Part shown: piece after piece, positions 35,488 through 45,636 of the stretch
Position numbering within the stretch: position 1 is the stretch's first letter
How the letters are laid out: each line of letters begins with the position of its first letter
From: Actinobacteria bacterium 69-20
GTDB taxonomy: Bacteria > Actinomycetota > Actinomycetes > Mycobacteriales > Nakamurellaceae
Length of the DNA stretch: 64,000 nt
NCBI GenBank assembly: GCA_001897425.1
Contig: MKSW01000038.1
Coordinates: 62,001-126,000, forward strand
Direction: 5' to 3'
Notes under the pieces: generated by a model
The model's database searches: none
Seen by the model: the letters and a program-made list of their open reading frames with translations, nothing else
What the model was told of the DNA's origin: nothing
Made by a program: the position numbers and the translations under genes

Positions 35488-35988
35488 TCAAGCCTCCACG
35501 GTGCCCGCGATGAGCGGCAGCACCCGATACGACATCGGCGTGGACAGCACCACAGAGGTGGTCGACCGGACGATCGTCGGGTGGTCGACGATCCGGTCGA
35601 TGGTGCGTTGCATGTCCGCGCTGCTCTTCGCCGCAACACGGCAGAGCAGGTCGAAACTCCCTGCAGTGGTGTGGATCTCCAGGACCTCGGCGAACTTCTG
35701 CAGCCGTGCGCGGACCTCCGCCCCGTGCCCTTGACGGATCTGCAGGCCCACGAAGGCGGTGAGCGGGTAGCCGATGCGGGCGACGTCGAGCGCGATCCCA
35801 CCACCGGACACGACGCCGCGCCGCGTCAACCTGTCGAGACGGCTCTGCACCGTGGCTCGCACCACGCCGAGGCGCTTGGCGAGTTCGACGACGGACAGTC
35901 GAGGCTCGCCGATCAGCTCGCGGAGCAGCGCCCGGTCGATCGCGTCCAGTTGGTCGCCGTCGCCCGTGTGCTGCCCGGCTGCCGTCAT
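35488..35988 (-). CDS. Lrp/AsnC-family transcriptional regulator
   Basis: 166 residues. N-terminal winged HTH (LDAIDRALLRELIGEPRLSVVELAKRLGVVRATVQSRLDRL) and C-terminal RAM/AsnC ligand-binding domain (YPLTAFVGLQIRQGHGAEVRARL ... HTTAGSFDLLCRVAAKSSADM). The regulator probably responds to an amino acid. It follows the tyrosine phenol-lyase gene on the same strand with a long hairpin between, so the two are likely separate transcripts, but an amino-acid-sensing regulator beside an aromatic amino acid lyase gene is a plausible pair. Start ATG 35988. Confidence 0.92.
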   Translation of the reverse strand: MTAAGQHTGDGDQLDAIDRALLRELIGEPRLSVVELAKRLGVVRATVQSRLDRLTRRGVVSGGGIALDVARIGYPLTAFVGLQIRQGHGAEVRARLQKFAEVLEIHTTAGSFDLLCRVAAKSSADMQRTIDRIVDHPTIVRSTTSVVLSTPMSYRVLPLIAGTVEA

Positions 35989-36030
35989 GGGAAAACGGTA
36001 GCAAGCCGCCTGCGATAGGCCACCGAACCA

Positions 36031-36092
36031 CGTCGAGTGGGAGTCTTGCAGAGCTTTGAGGCGCCCAGGCTCTGCAGGACTCCCATTCGACG
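36031..36092 (-). terminator. Long inverted repeat after the tyrosine phenol-lyase gene
   Basis: 24-nt arms (36031-36054 and 36069-36092) match except at two positions, both of which would be G-U pairs in RNA; loop 14 nt. It starts 15 bp beyond the lyase stop on the minus strand. There is no T-run. A separate palindrome TAGCGCCGGCGCTA (36095-36108) overlaps the stop codon. Together they likely end transcription of the lyase gene. Confidence 0.75.
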
Positions 36093-36106
36093 GTGTAGCG
36101 CCGGCG

Positions 36107-37687
<1,581 letters not shown>

Positions 37688-38128
37688 TCAGTGACTGGCG
37701 AGCGCGACGGCCAGCAGAACGATGACCACCGAGCCGATGAGCGAGGCGAGCGCGAGCGACCGCGCGGCCTGCTTGCGGCCGGTCCCTTGGAGGTAACCGT
37801 GGACGCCGGAGATCGCCAGAACCAGCGCGAAGACAACGAGTTTCGCCAATAGCGTGCGCCCGTAGCCGGGTTGCAGCAGGCTGGCCCAGGTGACTCCGGC
37901 GTGCATCGCGAGCGCTATTCCCGTCGCGACCTGTAGCGGCAGGAACAGTGCGAGAGTGTAGATGCCGAAGGTCTTCCCGAACGAGGTGCGGACTGAGGCC
38001 GCCAATTCGGGCGAGAGCTTGCGCTGCAACAACGGGATCAAGAGGAGGCTCAGCGTCAACTGTCCGCCGACCCAGGCCATCGCGAAGATGACGTGGGTGA
38101 AGCGCACCAACGCCCACGCCGTGATCAC
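37688..38128 (-). CDS. CopD-family-like membrane protein
   Basis: 146 residues with four transmembrane helices: WALVRFTHVIFAMAWVGGQLTLSLLLIPLL, FGIYTLALFLPLQVATGIALAM, RTLLAKLVVFALVLAISGVHGYL and LALASLIGSVVIVLLAVAL. The HxxFAMAWVGGQ and KLVVFALVLAISGVHGYL pattern resembles the short four-helix CopD/DUF2269-type proteins. Whether it handles copper is uncertain. It is monocistronic, 189 bp upstream of the tyrosine phenol-lyase gene, and divergent from the TetR gene. Intact by length. Confidence 0.6.
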   Translation of the reverse strand: MITAWALVRFTHVIFAMAWVGGQLTLSLLLIPLLQRKLSPELAASVRTSFGKTFGIYTLALFLPLQVATGIALAMHAGVTWASLLQPGYGRTLLAKLVVFALVLAISGVHGYLQGTGRKQAARSLALASLIGSVVIVLLAVALASH

Positions 38129-38249
38129 TGGAGGCTCGCCGCCGGGACGTGGTACACGGCCCGCACTGTATCGGGCTCGGCACCGTTGGCCCTAGGGCTC
38201 GCGTCACAGTACGGATGTGACCGCGGTGCCGATCTAACTGCGGTGCTGA

Positions 38250-38290
38250 TATGACGGCAGCGCCGTTCGCGCAGCGCGAACATCGTCATA
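38250..38290 (-). repeat. TATGACG-hairpin element, copy 11 (most palindromic)
   Basis: Minus-strand exact core TATGACGATGTTC (38278-38290) followed by GTTCGCG-CTG-CGCGAAC (38265-38281) and then CGTCATA again (38250-38256 on the plus strand reads TATGACG). The whole unit is a near-complete inverted repeat with outer TATGACG/CGTCATA and inner GTTCGCG/CGCGAAC arms. It lies between divergent genes (CopD-like and TetR), where no transcript ends. Confidence 0.85.
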
Positions 38291-38308
38291 GGCGGACCCG
38301 TCGTATTG

Positions 38309-38326
38309 TGAGTGAGTGCTCACTCA
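38309..38326. promoter_or_regulatory. TetR-type operator upstream of the exporter operon
   Basis: TGAGTGAGTGCTCACTCA is palindromic except for its two central bases. It lies 19 bp before the TetR ATG at 38345, in the promoter of the TetR-ABC-ABC operon. The spacing and TGAGTG/CACTCA half-sites are typical of operators of TetR-family repressors of exporters, so autoregulation is likely. Confidence 0.75.
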
Positions 38327-38344
38327 GATATCGTGGTGAACGAT

Positions 38345-39049
38345 ATGACAACTAGTCTGCAACCGCCCGTGCAGCCCGCCGTGCCCACCAGCGTGCCCTC
38401 GTCAGGGACCGTCGATGAGGACACCGACGCCCGCCCGCTGCGCGCTCCCGCACTGCCCGCGGACGAGCGCCGCGCCGCGATCGTCGCTGCCGCTACGCCG
38501 CTGCTGCGGGAGTTCGGCCGCGGCGTCACCACACGTCAGATCGCCGACGCCGCAGGCATCGCGGAGGGCACCATCTTCCGCGTGTTCGACACCAAGGAGC
38601 AGCTGCTCGACGCCGTGGTCGAACACGTCCTGGACGTCAGCGAGACTGTGTCCGCGATCCGATCCGCACCGGCGGCGGCGCCGCTGGCCGAGCGGGTGCA
38701 TTACTGCGCCACCGTACTCACCGAGTGGCTCTCGTCCGTGTTCGACGTGATGATCGCGTGGCACAAGCGCGGCCCCGCACCGGAGCCCGGCGACGCCGGG
38801 AGTGACGCCAAGCCGCACCGCAACCCCTACCAGGAGCGGGACCGTCGCCAGGCGGAGGTGCTGGATGCACTCACCGACGTCCTGGCACCCGACCGCGACC
38901 GGCTTAGGTGCAGCCCGGCTCGCGCCGCACACCTGCTGCGGCTCATGGCGTTCGCCGGAACACACCGAATGATCACCTACGGTGATCGCCTCACGCCCGA
39001 GGAGATCACCGACGTGCTGCTGCACGGCATCACCCGACCCGAAAGCTGA
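38345..39049 (+). CDS. TetR-family transcriptional regulator
   Basis: 234 residues from ATG 38345. N-terminal HTH at about 45-95 (RRAAIVAAATPLLREFGRGVTTRQIADAAGIAEGTIFRVFDTKEQLLDAVVEHVL), preceded by a 40-residue Pro/Val-rich arm; the helical ligand domain follows. An upstream GTG at 38312 lies inside the palindromic operator and is less likely. It is followed after 8 bp by the exporter genes, with which it surely forms an operon; it probably senses an exported compound. Confidence 0.9.
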   Translation: MTTSLQPPVQPAVPTSVPSSGTVDEDTDARPLRAPALPADERRAAIVAAATPLLREFGRGVTTRQIADAAGIAEGTIFRVFDTKEQLLDAVVEHVLDVSETVSAIRSAPAAAPLAERVHYCATVLTEWLSSVFDVMIAWHKRGPAPEPGDAGSDAKPHRNPYQERDRRQAEVLDALTDVLAPDRDRLRCSPARAAHLLRLMAFAGTHRMITYGDRLTPEEITDVLLHGITRPES

Positions 39050-39057
39050 TACCGCCC

Positions 39058-40791
39058 ATGCTGTTACGCCTTCTTCGCCGCTACTTGCGCCCGTACGCCG
39101 GTGCACTGACCGCGGTCGTCGTCCTGCAACTTGTCGGCACCATCGCGGCGTTGTACCTGCCGAGCCTGAACGCCGACATCATCGACCAGGGCGTCGCCAA
39201 GGGCAACACGCACTACATCCTCGGGATGGGCGCCGTGATGCTCGGCGTGACCATCGTGCAGATCGCCTGCTCCATTACGGCCGTGTTCTTCGGGGCGCGC
39301 ACCGCGATGGCCTTCGGCCGGGACGTGCGCGACGCACTGTTCCAGCGGGTCGGCACCTTCTCCGACCGGGAGATCCAGAAGTTCGGCGCGCCCTCGCTGA
39401 TCACCCGCAACACCAACGACGTGACGCAGGTGCAGACGCTCGTCGTGATGACCTGCACGTTGATGGTCGTCGCGCCGATCATGTGCGTGGGCGGCATCAT
39501 CATGGCCCTGCGGCAGGACGTCGGCCTGTCCTGGCTGCTGGTGGTGGCCGTGCCGGTGCTGCTGATCGCCGTCGGGCTGATCGTCATCCGGATGGTCCCG
39601 CAGTTCCGGCTGATGCAGAAGAAGATCGACGCCGTCAACCGGGTGCTGCGCGAGCAGATCACCGGCGTCCGGGTCGTCCGTGCGTTCGTCCGGGAACCCT
39701 TCGAGACCGATCGGTTCGGCGTCGCCAATGACGAGCTGACCGGGACGGCGCTCAAGGTCGGCAAACTCATGGCGCTCATGTTCCCGACCGTGATGCTGGT
39801 GATGAACGCATCGTCGGTCGCCGTGCTGTGGTTCGGCGGCCAGCGGATCGCGAACGGCGACATGGAGGTCGGCACGCTGACGGCGTTCCTGTCCTACCTC
39901 ATCCAGATCCTGATGTCCGTCATGATGGCCACGTTCATGATGGTGATGGTCCCCCGGGCCGCCGTCTGCGCCGAGCGGATCGGCGAGGTACTGGATACCG
40001 AAACGTCGGTGCTGCCGCCGGTTTCGCCGATCACACCGGCGTCGAACACGGGTGCGGTGGAGTTCCGGGATATGACGTTCGCGTATCCGGGCGCGGACGA
40101 GCCGGTGCTGCGGCGCGTCAACCTCACGGCCGCGCCGGGGCGGACCACGGCGATCATCGGCTCGACCGGCTCGGGGAAGTCGACGCTGATCTCGCTGGTG
40201 CCGCGACTGTTCGACGTGTCGGCCGGGCAGGTGCTGGTCGACGGTACGGACGTGCGCGATATGGAGCCGGATGTGCTGTGGTCCCGGATGTCCCTGGTGC
40301 CGCAGCGGTCCTACCTGTTCTCCGGCACCGTGGCATCCAACCTGCGGTACGGAAACCAGGACGCGACGGACGAGGAGCTGTGGCACGCACTCGATATCGC
40401 GCAGGCGCGGGATTTCGTCGCGGCCATGCCGGGCGGGCTGAACGCGCCCATCGCGCAGGGCGGCACCAACGTGTCGGGGGGCCAGCGGCAACGTCTCGCG
40501 ATTGCGCGCGCGCTCGTGCGAAAACCGGAGATCTACCTGTTCGACGAATCGTTCTCCGCCTTGGATGTGGCGACGGACGCACGGCTGCGTGCGGCGCTGC
40601 GGCCGTTCACGCGGAGTTCCAGCGTGATCATCGTGGCCCAACGGGTCTCCACCATCAAGGACGCGGACCAGATAGTCGTCCTGGAGAACGGCGAGGTCGT
40701 CGGCACCGGGACGCATGACGAGCTCGTCGACACCTGCCCGACATACGCGGAGATCGTGGAGTCCCAGCTCGCGGCGGAGGCGGCGGCATGA
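39058..40791 (+). CDS. ABC exporter half-transporter, subunit 1
   Basis: 577 residues. Six helices in the membrane domain (about 15-300), starting LRPYAGALTAVVVLQLVGTIAALYLPSLNADII, then the ATPase: Walker A GSTGSGKST, Q-loop LVPQRSYLFSG, signature VSGGQRQRLAIARAL, Walker B IYLFDESFSALD. Type IV (ABCB-like) exporter half. The stop overlaps the next start by 4 bp (ATGA); the two proteins are different enough that a heterodimer (BmrCD/TM287-288-like, mycobacterial Rv1273c-Rv1272c-like) is expected. Co-regulated by the preceding TetR gene; drug or lipid export is inferred. Confidence 0.93.
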   Translation: MLLRLLRRYLRPYAGALTAVVVLQLVGTIAALYLPSLNADIIDQGVAKGNTHYILGMGAVMLGVTIVQIACSITAVFFGARTAMAFGRDVRDALFQRVGTFSDREIQKFGAPSLITRNTNDVTQVQTLVVMTCTLMVVAPIMCVGGIIMALRQDVGLSWLLVVAVPVLLIAVGLIVIRMVPQFRLMQKKIDAVNRVLREQITGVRVVRAFVREPFETDRFGVANDELTGTALKVGKLMALMFPTVMLVMNASSVAVLWFGGQRIANGDMEVGTLTAFLSYLIQILMSVMMATFMMVMVPRAAVCAERIGEVLDTETSVLPPVSPITPASNTGAVEFRDMTFAYPGADEPVLRRVNLTAAPGRTTAIIGSTGSGKSTLISLVPRLFDVSAGQVLVDGTDVRDMEPDVLWSRMSLVPQRSYLFSGTVASNLRYGNQDATDEELWHALDIAQARDFVAAMPGGLNAPIAQGGTNVSGGQRQRLAIARALVRKPEIYLFDESFSALDVATDARLRAALRPFTRSSSVIIVAQRVSTIKDADQIVVLENGEVVGTGTHDELVDTCPTYAEIVESQLAAEAAA

Positions 40792-42917
40792 GCGACGTCA
40801 ACGGCCACTCGAACGAAAACGGCCACACCAACGGCGCCGCAGGGTCGCCGGCGTCGGACGGGGCCGCCACCGGCCCGGCGGACAGCGGTCCCTCCGACGC
40901 CGAAATGATCAAGCGTGAGGCTCGATCCCGTAGCGGCCGGCACGGCCACGGCCCGTGGGGCGGCGCCGCCCCCGCCGAAAAGGCGTTGAACTTCGGCCCT
41001 TCGGCCAGGCGCCTCGTCGGCCGGCTCGCACCGCAGCGCGGCAAGGTGATCGCGGTGTTCCTGCTGTCGATCGCGAGCATCACGCTGTCGGTGATCGGCC
41101 CGAAGATCCTCGGGCGCGCGACGAACATCATCTTCGACGGTTTCATCGGCGCCCAACTGGGCAAGATCCCGAACCTTCCGCCGGGCGCCACCCGCGACCA
41201 GGTCATTGCCATGTTGCGGGCCAGCGGGCAGAACAACTTCGCGGATCTGCTCTCCGGGATGAACGCCGTTCCCGGTGTCGGCATCGACTTCCACGCCCTG
41301 GCGGTCGTTCTGATGTGGGTCGTGATGCTGTACGTCGTCTCGTCGATCCTGATGTGGGCGCAGGGCTACATCCTGAACTACATCGTCCAGGGCGCGGTGC
41401 TGCAGCTGCGCGCCGACGTGGAGACGAAGCTGAACCGGCTGCCGCTCAAGTACTTCGACAAGCAGCCGCGCGGCGAGATCCTCAGCCGCGTCACGAACGA
41501 CATCGACAACGTGTCGCAATCGTTGCAGCAAACCATGTCTCAGATCCTCAACAGCGTGCTGACGGTGATCGGCGTGCTGGTGATGATGTTCGTGATCTCC
41601 CCGGTGTTGGCCGTCATCGCCCTCATCGCCGTGCCGCTGTCGGCGGTCACCGCGGCGCAGATCGCGAAACGGAGCCAGCAGAAGTTCATCGCCCAGTGGC
41701 GCTACACCGGTGATCTGAACGCGCAGGTCGAGGAGGCGTTCACCGGCCACTCGCTGGTCAACGTGTTCGGCCATCGCCGCGCCGCGGAGAAGCAGTTCGC
41801 CGACAAGAATGCCGCGCTGTACGAGGCATCGTTCAAGGCGCAGTTCATCTCGGGCATCATCATGCCGGCGATGATGTTCATCGGGAACCTCACCTACGTG
41901 CTGGTCGCGGTGGTCGGCGGGCTTCGAGTCGCCTCGGGGTCCATGACGTTGGGCGACGTGCAGGCGTTCATCCAGTACTCCCGGCAGTTCACCCAACCGC
42001 TGTCCCAGCTCGCGTCCATGGCGAACGTGCTGCAGTCGGGCGTCGCGTCTGCGGAACGGGTGTTCGAGCTGCTCGATGAACCCGAGCAAACGCCGGACCC
42101 CGAGCACCCGGTCACGGTGACGGCCACCCGCGGTCGTGTCGAGTTCGAGAACATCTCGTTCTCGTACGAGGCGGACAAGCCCCTGATCACCGACCTGTCG
42201 CTGGTCGCCGAGCCGGGACACATGGTGGCGATCGTGGGTCCGACCGGCGCCGGCAAGACCACCCTGGTGAACCTGATCATGCGCTTCTACGAACTCGACC
42301 GCGGCAGGATCACGCTGGACGGCACGGATACGACGACCATGACGCGCGACGGCCTACGCTCGAAAATCGGCATGGTGCTCCAGGACACGTGGCTGTTCGG
42401 CGGGACGATCCGCGACAACATCGCCTACGGGCGGCCCGGCGCATCGGAGCAGGAGATCCTGGCCGCCGCGCAGGCGACGTACGTGGACCGGTTCGTGCGC
42501 TCGCTGCCGGACGGCTACGACACGGTCATCGACGAGGAGGCCAGCAACATCTCCGCCGGGCAGAAGCAACTCCTCACGATCGCCCGCGCCTTCCTCGCCG
42601 ACCCCGCCCTGCTGATCCTCGACGAGGCGACCAGTTCGGTGGACACCCGCACGGAGGTCCTGGTGCAGCACGCGATGGCGGCGCTGCGCACGAACCGGAC
42701 GAGTTTCGTGATCGCGCACCGACTCTCGACGATCCGGGACGCCGACGTGATCCTGGTGATGGAGCAGGGCCGGATCGTCGAGCAGGGCAACCACGCGCAG
42801 TTGCTACAGCGGCGCGGAGCGTACTTCGCCCTGTACAACGCACAGTTCGTCGCGCCGACGGCGGAGCCGGATGCTGAGCCCGACACCGCGCAGGGAGCCG
42901 CGGTTCCGGCCGGCTGA
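40788..42917 (+). CDS. ABC exporter half-transporter, subunit 2
   Basis: 709 residues. An 85-residue charged cytoplasmic extension (NGHSNENGHTNGAAG ... RSGRHGHGPWGG), then a six-helix membrane domain with a large extracellular loop between helices 1 and 2 (about 115-165), as in the second half of heterodimeric exporters. ATPase motifs are Walker A GPTGAGKTT, Q-loop VLQDTWLFGG, signature ISAGQKQLLTIARAF (LSGGQ variant with A for G), Walker B LLILDEATSSVD and the H-loop IAHRLSTI. Partner of the upstream half; ends the operon. Confidence 0.93.
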   Translation: MSDVNGHSNENGHTNGAAGSPASDGAATGPADSGPSDAEMIKREARSRSGRHGHGPWGGAAPAEKALNFGPSARRLVGRLAPQRGKVIAVFLLSIASITLSVIGPKILGRATNIIFDGFIGAQLGKIPNLPPGATRDQVIAMLRASGQNNFADLLSGMNAVPGVGIDFHALAVVLMWVVMLYVVSSILMWAQGYILNYIVQGAVLQLRADVETKLNRLPLKYFDKQPRGEILSRVTNDIDNVSQSLQQTMSQILNSVLTVIGVLVMMFVISPVLAVIALIAVPLSAVTAAQIAKRSQQKFIAQWRYTGDLNAQVEEAFTGHSLVNVFGHRRAAEKQFADKNAALYEASFKAQFISGIIMPAMMFIGNLTYVLVAVVGGLRVASGSMTLGDVQAFIQYSRQFTQPLSQLASMANVLQSGVASAERVFELLDEPEQTPDPEHPVTVTATRGRVEFENISFSYEADKPLITDLSLVAEPGHMVAIVGPTGAGKTTLVNLIMRFYELDRGRITLDGTDTTTMTRDGLRSKIGMVLQDTWLFGGTIRDNIAYGRPGASEQEILAAAQATYVDRFVRSLPDGYDTVIDEEASNISAGQKQLLTIARAFLADPALLILDEATSSVDTRTEVLVQHAMAALRTNRTSFVIAHRLSTIRDADVILVMEQGRIVEQGNHAQLLQRRGAYFALYNAQFVAPTAEPDAEPDTAQGAAVPAG

Positions 42918-42926
42918 ACTTCCCGA

Positions 42927-43958
42927 TCAGGGCGCGAAGAATGCGGCCACCTGGGCGTCGGTGACGTCGTCCAGGTGCGCCGGCTGCCAGCGCGGCTGCC
43001 GGTCCTTGTCGATGATCTGCGCCCGGATGCCTTCGGGGAAGTCGTGGTGCGCCGCGAAGCGCACGGACAGCACGAGGTCCTGTTCCAGTACCTCGGCGAG
43101 CGCCATCGACGCCGCCCGGCGGATCGCCGCCAGCGTCACCGCGACGGCGGTGGGAGACATGCCGGCTAGGGTTTGGGCCGCCTGGCGCGCCGCCGGGTCC
43201 GGATCGGAGCGCAGCGCGGAAAGGATCGCCCGCGGGTCGCCGCCGCGGTAGCACGTGTCGATCCAGCGCCGGCACGCCGGCCAGATCACCCCCGGGGGCG
43301 GAGCTGCGGCGAACGAGGAAACGATACGAGAAGCGTCATCGGCGGTTTCGATGCCCCGGAGCGACGTGACCATCGCCTCGAGACTCGCCGCCGGCACGAA
43401 GAAGTCGGCGAGCCCGGCCGCGATCGCGTCCCCGGGTCCGAGCCGTGCGCCGGTGAGTGCGGCATGCGTTCCCATCTCGCCCGGCGCGCGCGACAAGAGA
43501 TAGAGCCCGCCGACATCCGGCGACAGCCCGATCGCCGTTTCCGGCATGGCGAGCTGGGACGATTCCGTGACGACGCGGATGCGGGCATGTCCGGAGATGC
43601 CGATGCCCCCGCCGAAGGTGATGCCGTGCATCACGGCGACCACGGGCTTGGCGTAATCGGAGATCTCCAGGTTCATCCGATATTCATCGGCCCAAAACTC
43701 TTGCGGCGCAGGCGATTCCCCGCGGATTCCGTCATAGACGGCGGCGATGTCGCCGCCCGCGCAGAGCCCGCGATCCCCCGCCCCGTCGATGAGCACGGCC
43801 ATCACCGACTCATCGGCCGCCCATCGGTGCAGGTACATCCGCACCGCGCCGATCATTTCCAGGTTCAGTGCATTGATCTTCGACGGCCGGTTGAGCCGGA
43901 TGTGCCCGAGCCGGCCGTGCACGGAGGCGACAACGGGTTCTTCGACGGTAGCTGTCAC
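42927..43958 (-). CDS. 3-Hydroxyisobutyryl-CoA hydrolase (enoyl-CoA hydratase/isomerase family)
   Basis: 343 residues from GTG 43958. Crotonase fold with HIBYL-CoA hydrolase features: HIRLNRPSKINALNLEMI, the oxyanion hole GDRGLCAGGDIAAVYDG, EISDYAKPVVAVMHGITFGGGIGIS, MPETAIGLSPDVGGLYLLSRAPG (catalytic Glu) and the C-terminal segment FPEGIRAQIIDKDRQPRWQP, characteristic of this subfamily in valine degradation. It is convergent with the ABC exporter and divergent from the cupin. No other branched-chain genes are nearby, so it is isolated from its pathway. Confidence 0.88.
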   Translation of the reverse strand: MTATVEEPVVASVHGRLGHIRLNRPSKINALNLEMIGAVRMYLHRWAADESVMAVLIDGAGDRGLCAGGDIAAVYDGIRGESPAPQEFWADEYRMNLEISDYAKPVVAVMHGITFGGGIGISGHARIRVVTESSQLAMPETAIGLSPDVGGLYLLSRAPGEMGTHAALTGARLGPGDAIAAGLADFFVPAASLEAMVTSLRGIETADDASRIVSSFAAAPPPGVIWPACRRWIDTCYRGGDPRAILSALRSDPDPAARQAAQTLAGMSPTAVAVTLAAIRRAASMALAEVLEQDLVLSVRFAAHHDFPEGIRAQIIDKDRQPRWQPAHLDDVTDAQVAAFFAP

Positions 43959-44113
43959 CGGGCCACCGTAGCGCCCCGTCCGATCACCCTGTCGGATCGC
44001 CCCATCCGATCGCCCCGCCCCATCGCTCCGCCTGCTGCCCGCGCGCCGCGCGCGGGAACAGGCGATGATGGATGCCAGCAACGGCACGCCCGCAGAGCCC
44101 TGGAGGCCACATC

Positions 44114-44449
44114 ATGCAGAAGTTCAGCCTCGACGCGATCGCCCGCCAGCAGCAGACCAGGGCCAGCGCGGCGCCTGCCGGGCGCGCGGCGGAGACCGTG
44201 TACGGCGGCAGCGATTGCGCCTTACGGCAGACGGTGGTCGCGCTGCGCGCCGGCACCGAGCTGGCCGAGCACGACAACCCCGGCGAGGCAACCGTTCAGG
44301 TGCTGCAGGGGCGGATCCGGCTGGTGTCTGCGGAGACGAGTTGGGAGGGCCGGCAGGGGGATCTCCTGGTGGTGCCGAATGCCCGCCACTCGGTGGCCGC
44401 GGTGACCGACGCCGCGATCGTGCTGACGGTGGTCAAGGCGCGGGCATAG
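44114..44449 (+). CDS. Small cupin-domain protein
   Basis: 111 residues from ATG 44114 with GGAGG upstream. Single cupin beta-barrel: ETVYGGSDCALRQTVVALRAGTELAEHDNPGEATVQVLQGRIRLV forms motif 1 (the HxN/E variant HDNPGEATV; one of the usual His ligands is lacking) and GDLLVVPNARHSVAAVTDAAIVLTV motif 2, with its His. Proteins of this size are LuxR- or regulator-like anti-repressors or metal-dependent dioxygenases of unknown substrate. It is monocistronic, between the hydrolase and lacI. Confidence 0.83.
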   Translation: MQKFSLDAIARQQQTRASAAPAGRAAETVYGGSDCALRQTVVALRAGTELAEHDNPGEATVQVLQGRIRLVSAETSWEGRQGDLLVVPNARHSVAAVTDAAIVLTVVKARA

Positions 44450-44529
44450 CGGGGTAGACCGGCGGGGATAGGTCGGCCGGGCACAGACCAGCCGGCATAG
44501 CTCGACCGGGCCGCGACAGTCCTGCCAGC

Positions 44530-45516
44530 TCAACCGCTCTCGCGCGCGATCAGCGGCGCACTCACGAGCCGGCGGACCGGTTCGGCGGGCCGCTCGGTCC
44601 CGATCAACTCGACCAGCAGGTCCGCGCATACTGTGCCGAAGTGACGCGGTTGCAGGTCCACCGCCGTGATGCGGGGCGTGTGGAACTCCATCAGCGGACT
44701 GTCGACGCCGGACGCCAGCAGCACGCTGTCGCCGACCACGTGACCCAGACTCCGCAATAGGCCGGCGATCCGGACCGCGATGCCGTCGCCGCCCGCCAGC
44801 ACCGCGTCCGTCCCGCCGTCCGGATCGAACCATTCCGCGAGGTCGCTCAACAGCTTTGAGTTGCTGCTGCGCGCGCTCGTCAGCGCCACCCGCGGCTGCA
44901 AACCCTGTTCCCCGCACCAGGTTCGATAGCTGCGTTCCAGGTCGAGCGACCACGTCGAGATCCGTTCGATGAGGATCAGTCCGGGCCGGCGCGCGCCGCG
45001 GGCGCGGAACCGGTCGAAGACCGCCCGGGTGCTCGCATCGTTCGGCGACTCGACCAGCCCCCACGGGCTGCCCGCGCCGCGCGGCGGCGTGTCCCCGGAC
45101 ACCACCGGGAGCGCTTGGTGAAGGATCGCCGGCACACCGCGATCGTGCGCGTGCGGCTCGATCAGGATGTACCCGTCGACATCGGGAAAGCCTTCCGTGG
45201 AACCGGTCTCGTGCGAGCTCGGCAGGATCACCAGCGAGAGGTCGTGCCGGTGCAGCGCTTCGGCGACGCCCCGCGTGGTCTCGGTGTAGTACCCGAACGT
45301 GCTCGCCGTGTTCGGCATGTACAGACCCACCATGCCGGTCCGCGCCCGCCGCAGCGCACGCCCCACGCTGCTGGGGCGATAGTCCATGCGCTCAGCGATT
45401 TCTCGGATCCGCCGGCGCACCTCGTCGGACACCCCCGCCTTGCCGTTGAGCGCCACCGACGCGGTGGCCGTCGATACGCCCGCGGCTCGCGCGACATCGG
45501 CCAGGGTTACTGGCAT
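44530..45516 (-). CDS. LacI-family transcriptional regulator
   Basis: 328 residues from ATG 45516 (GGGAGGTG upstream). HTH at 2-50 (VTLADVARAAGVSTATASVALNGKAGVSDEVRRRIREIAERM) with the hinge (ALRRARTGMVGLYMPN), then a periplasmic-binding-protein-like ligand domain of two lobes. Divergent from the amidohydrolase; the perfect palindrome at 45589-45606 lies between them, 73 bp upstream of its own start and 31 bp before the amidohydrolase start. It therefore most likely represses itself and the amidohydrolase-ABC-asparaginase operon, and responds to a compound of that pathway (an amide or polar amino acid). Confidence 0.93.
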   Translation of the reverse strand: MPVTLADVARAAGVSTATASVALNGKAGVSDEVRRRIREIAERMDYRPSSVGRALRRARTGMVGLYMPNTASTFGYYTETTRGVAEALHRHDLSLVILPSSHETGSTEGFPDVDGYILIEPHAHDRGVPAILHQALPVVSGDTPPRGAGSPWGLVESPNDASTRAVFDRFRARGARRPGLILIERISTWSLDLERSYRTWCGEQGLQPRVALTSARSSNSKLLSDLAEWFDPDGGTDAVLAGGDGIAVRIAGLLRSLGHVVGDSVLLASGVDSPLMEFHTPRITAVDLQPRHFGTVCADLLVELIGTERPAEPVRRLVSAPLIARESG

Positions 45517-45588
45517 CCCGTCACCTCCCTTTCGGATCTTTCGAGCCAACCCTTGTCGAGGTGCGGCCGGAATGCTATGAATACCCGT

Positions 45589-45606
45589 AACCTAATCGAT
45601 TAGGTT
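45589..45606. promoter_or_regulatory. LacI-type operator between lacI and the amidohydrolase gene
   Basis: AACCTAATCGATTAGGTT, an 18-bp perfect palindrome with the central CG typical of LacI/PurR-family operators. It sits in the divergent promoter region of the regulator and the amidohydrolase operon and is AT-rich against its surroundings. The match to the family is good enough to predict binding by the adjacent regulator. Confidence 0.85.
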
Positions 45607-45636
45607 CGAGGAATCCACCGATCCAGGAGCGCCGGC

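Noticed and set aside
43321-43345. GATGACGCTTCTC in the HIBYL-CoA hydrolase gene
   Set aside because: There is no clean hairpin, and the local protein has the family's usual length.
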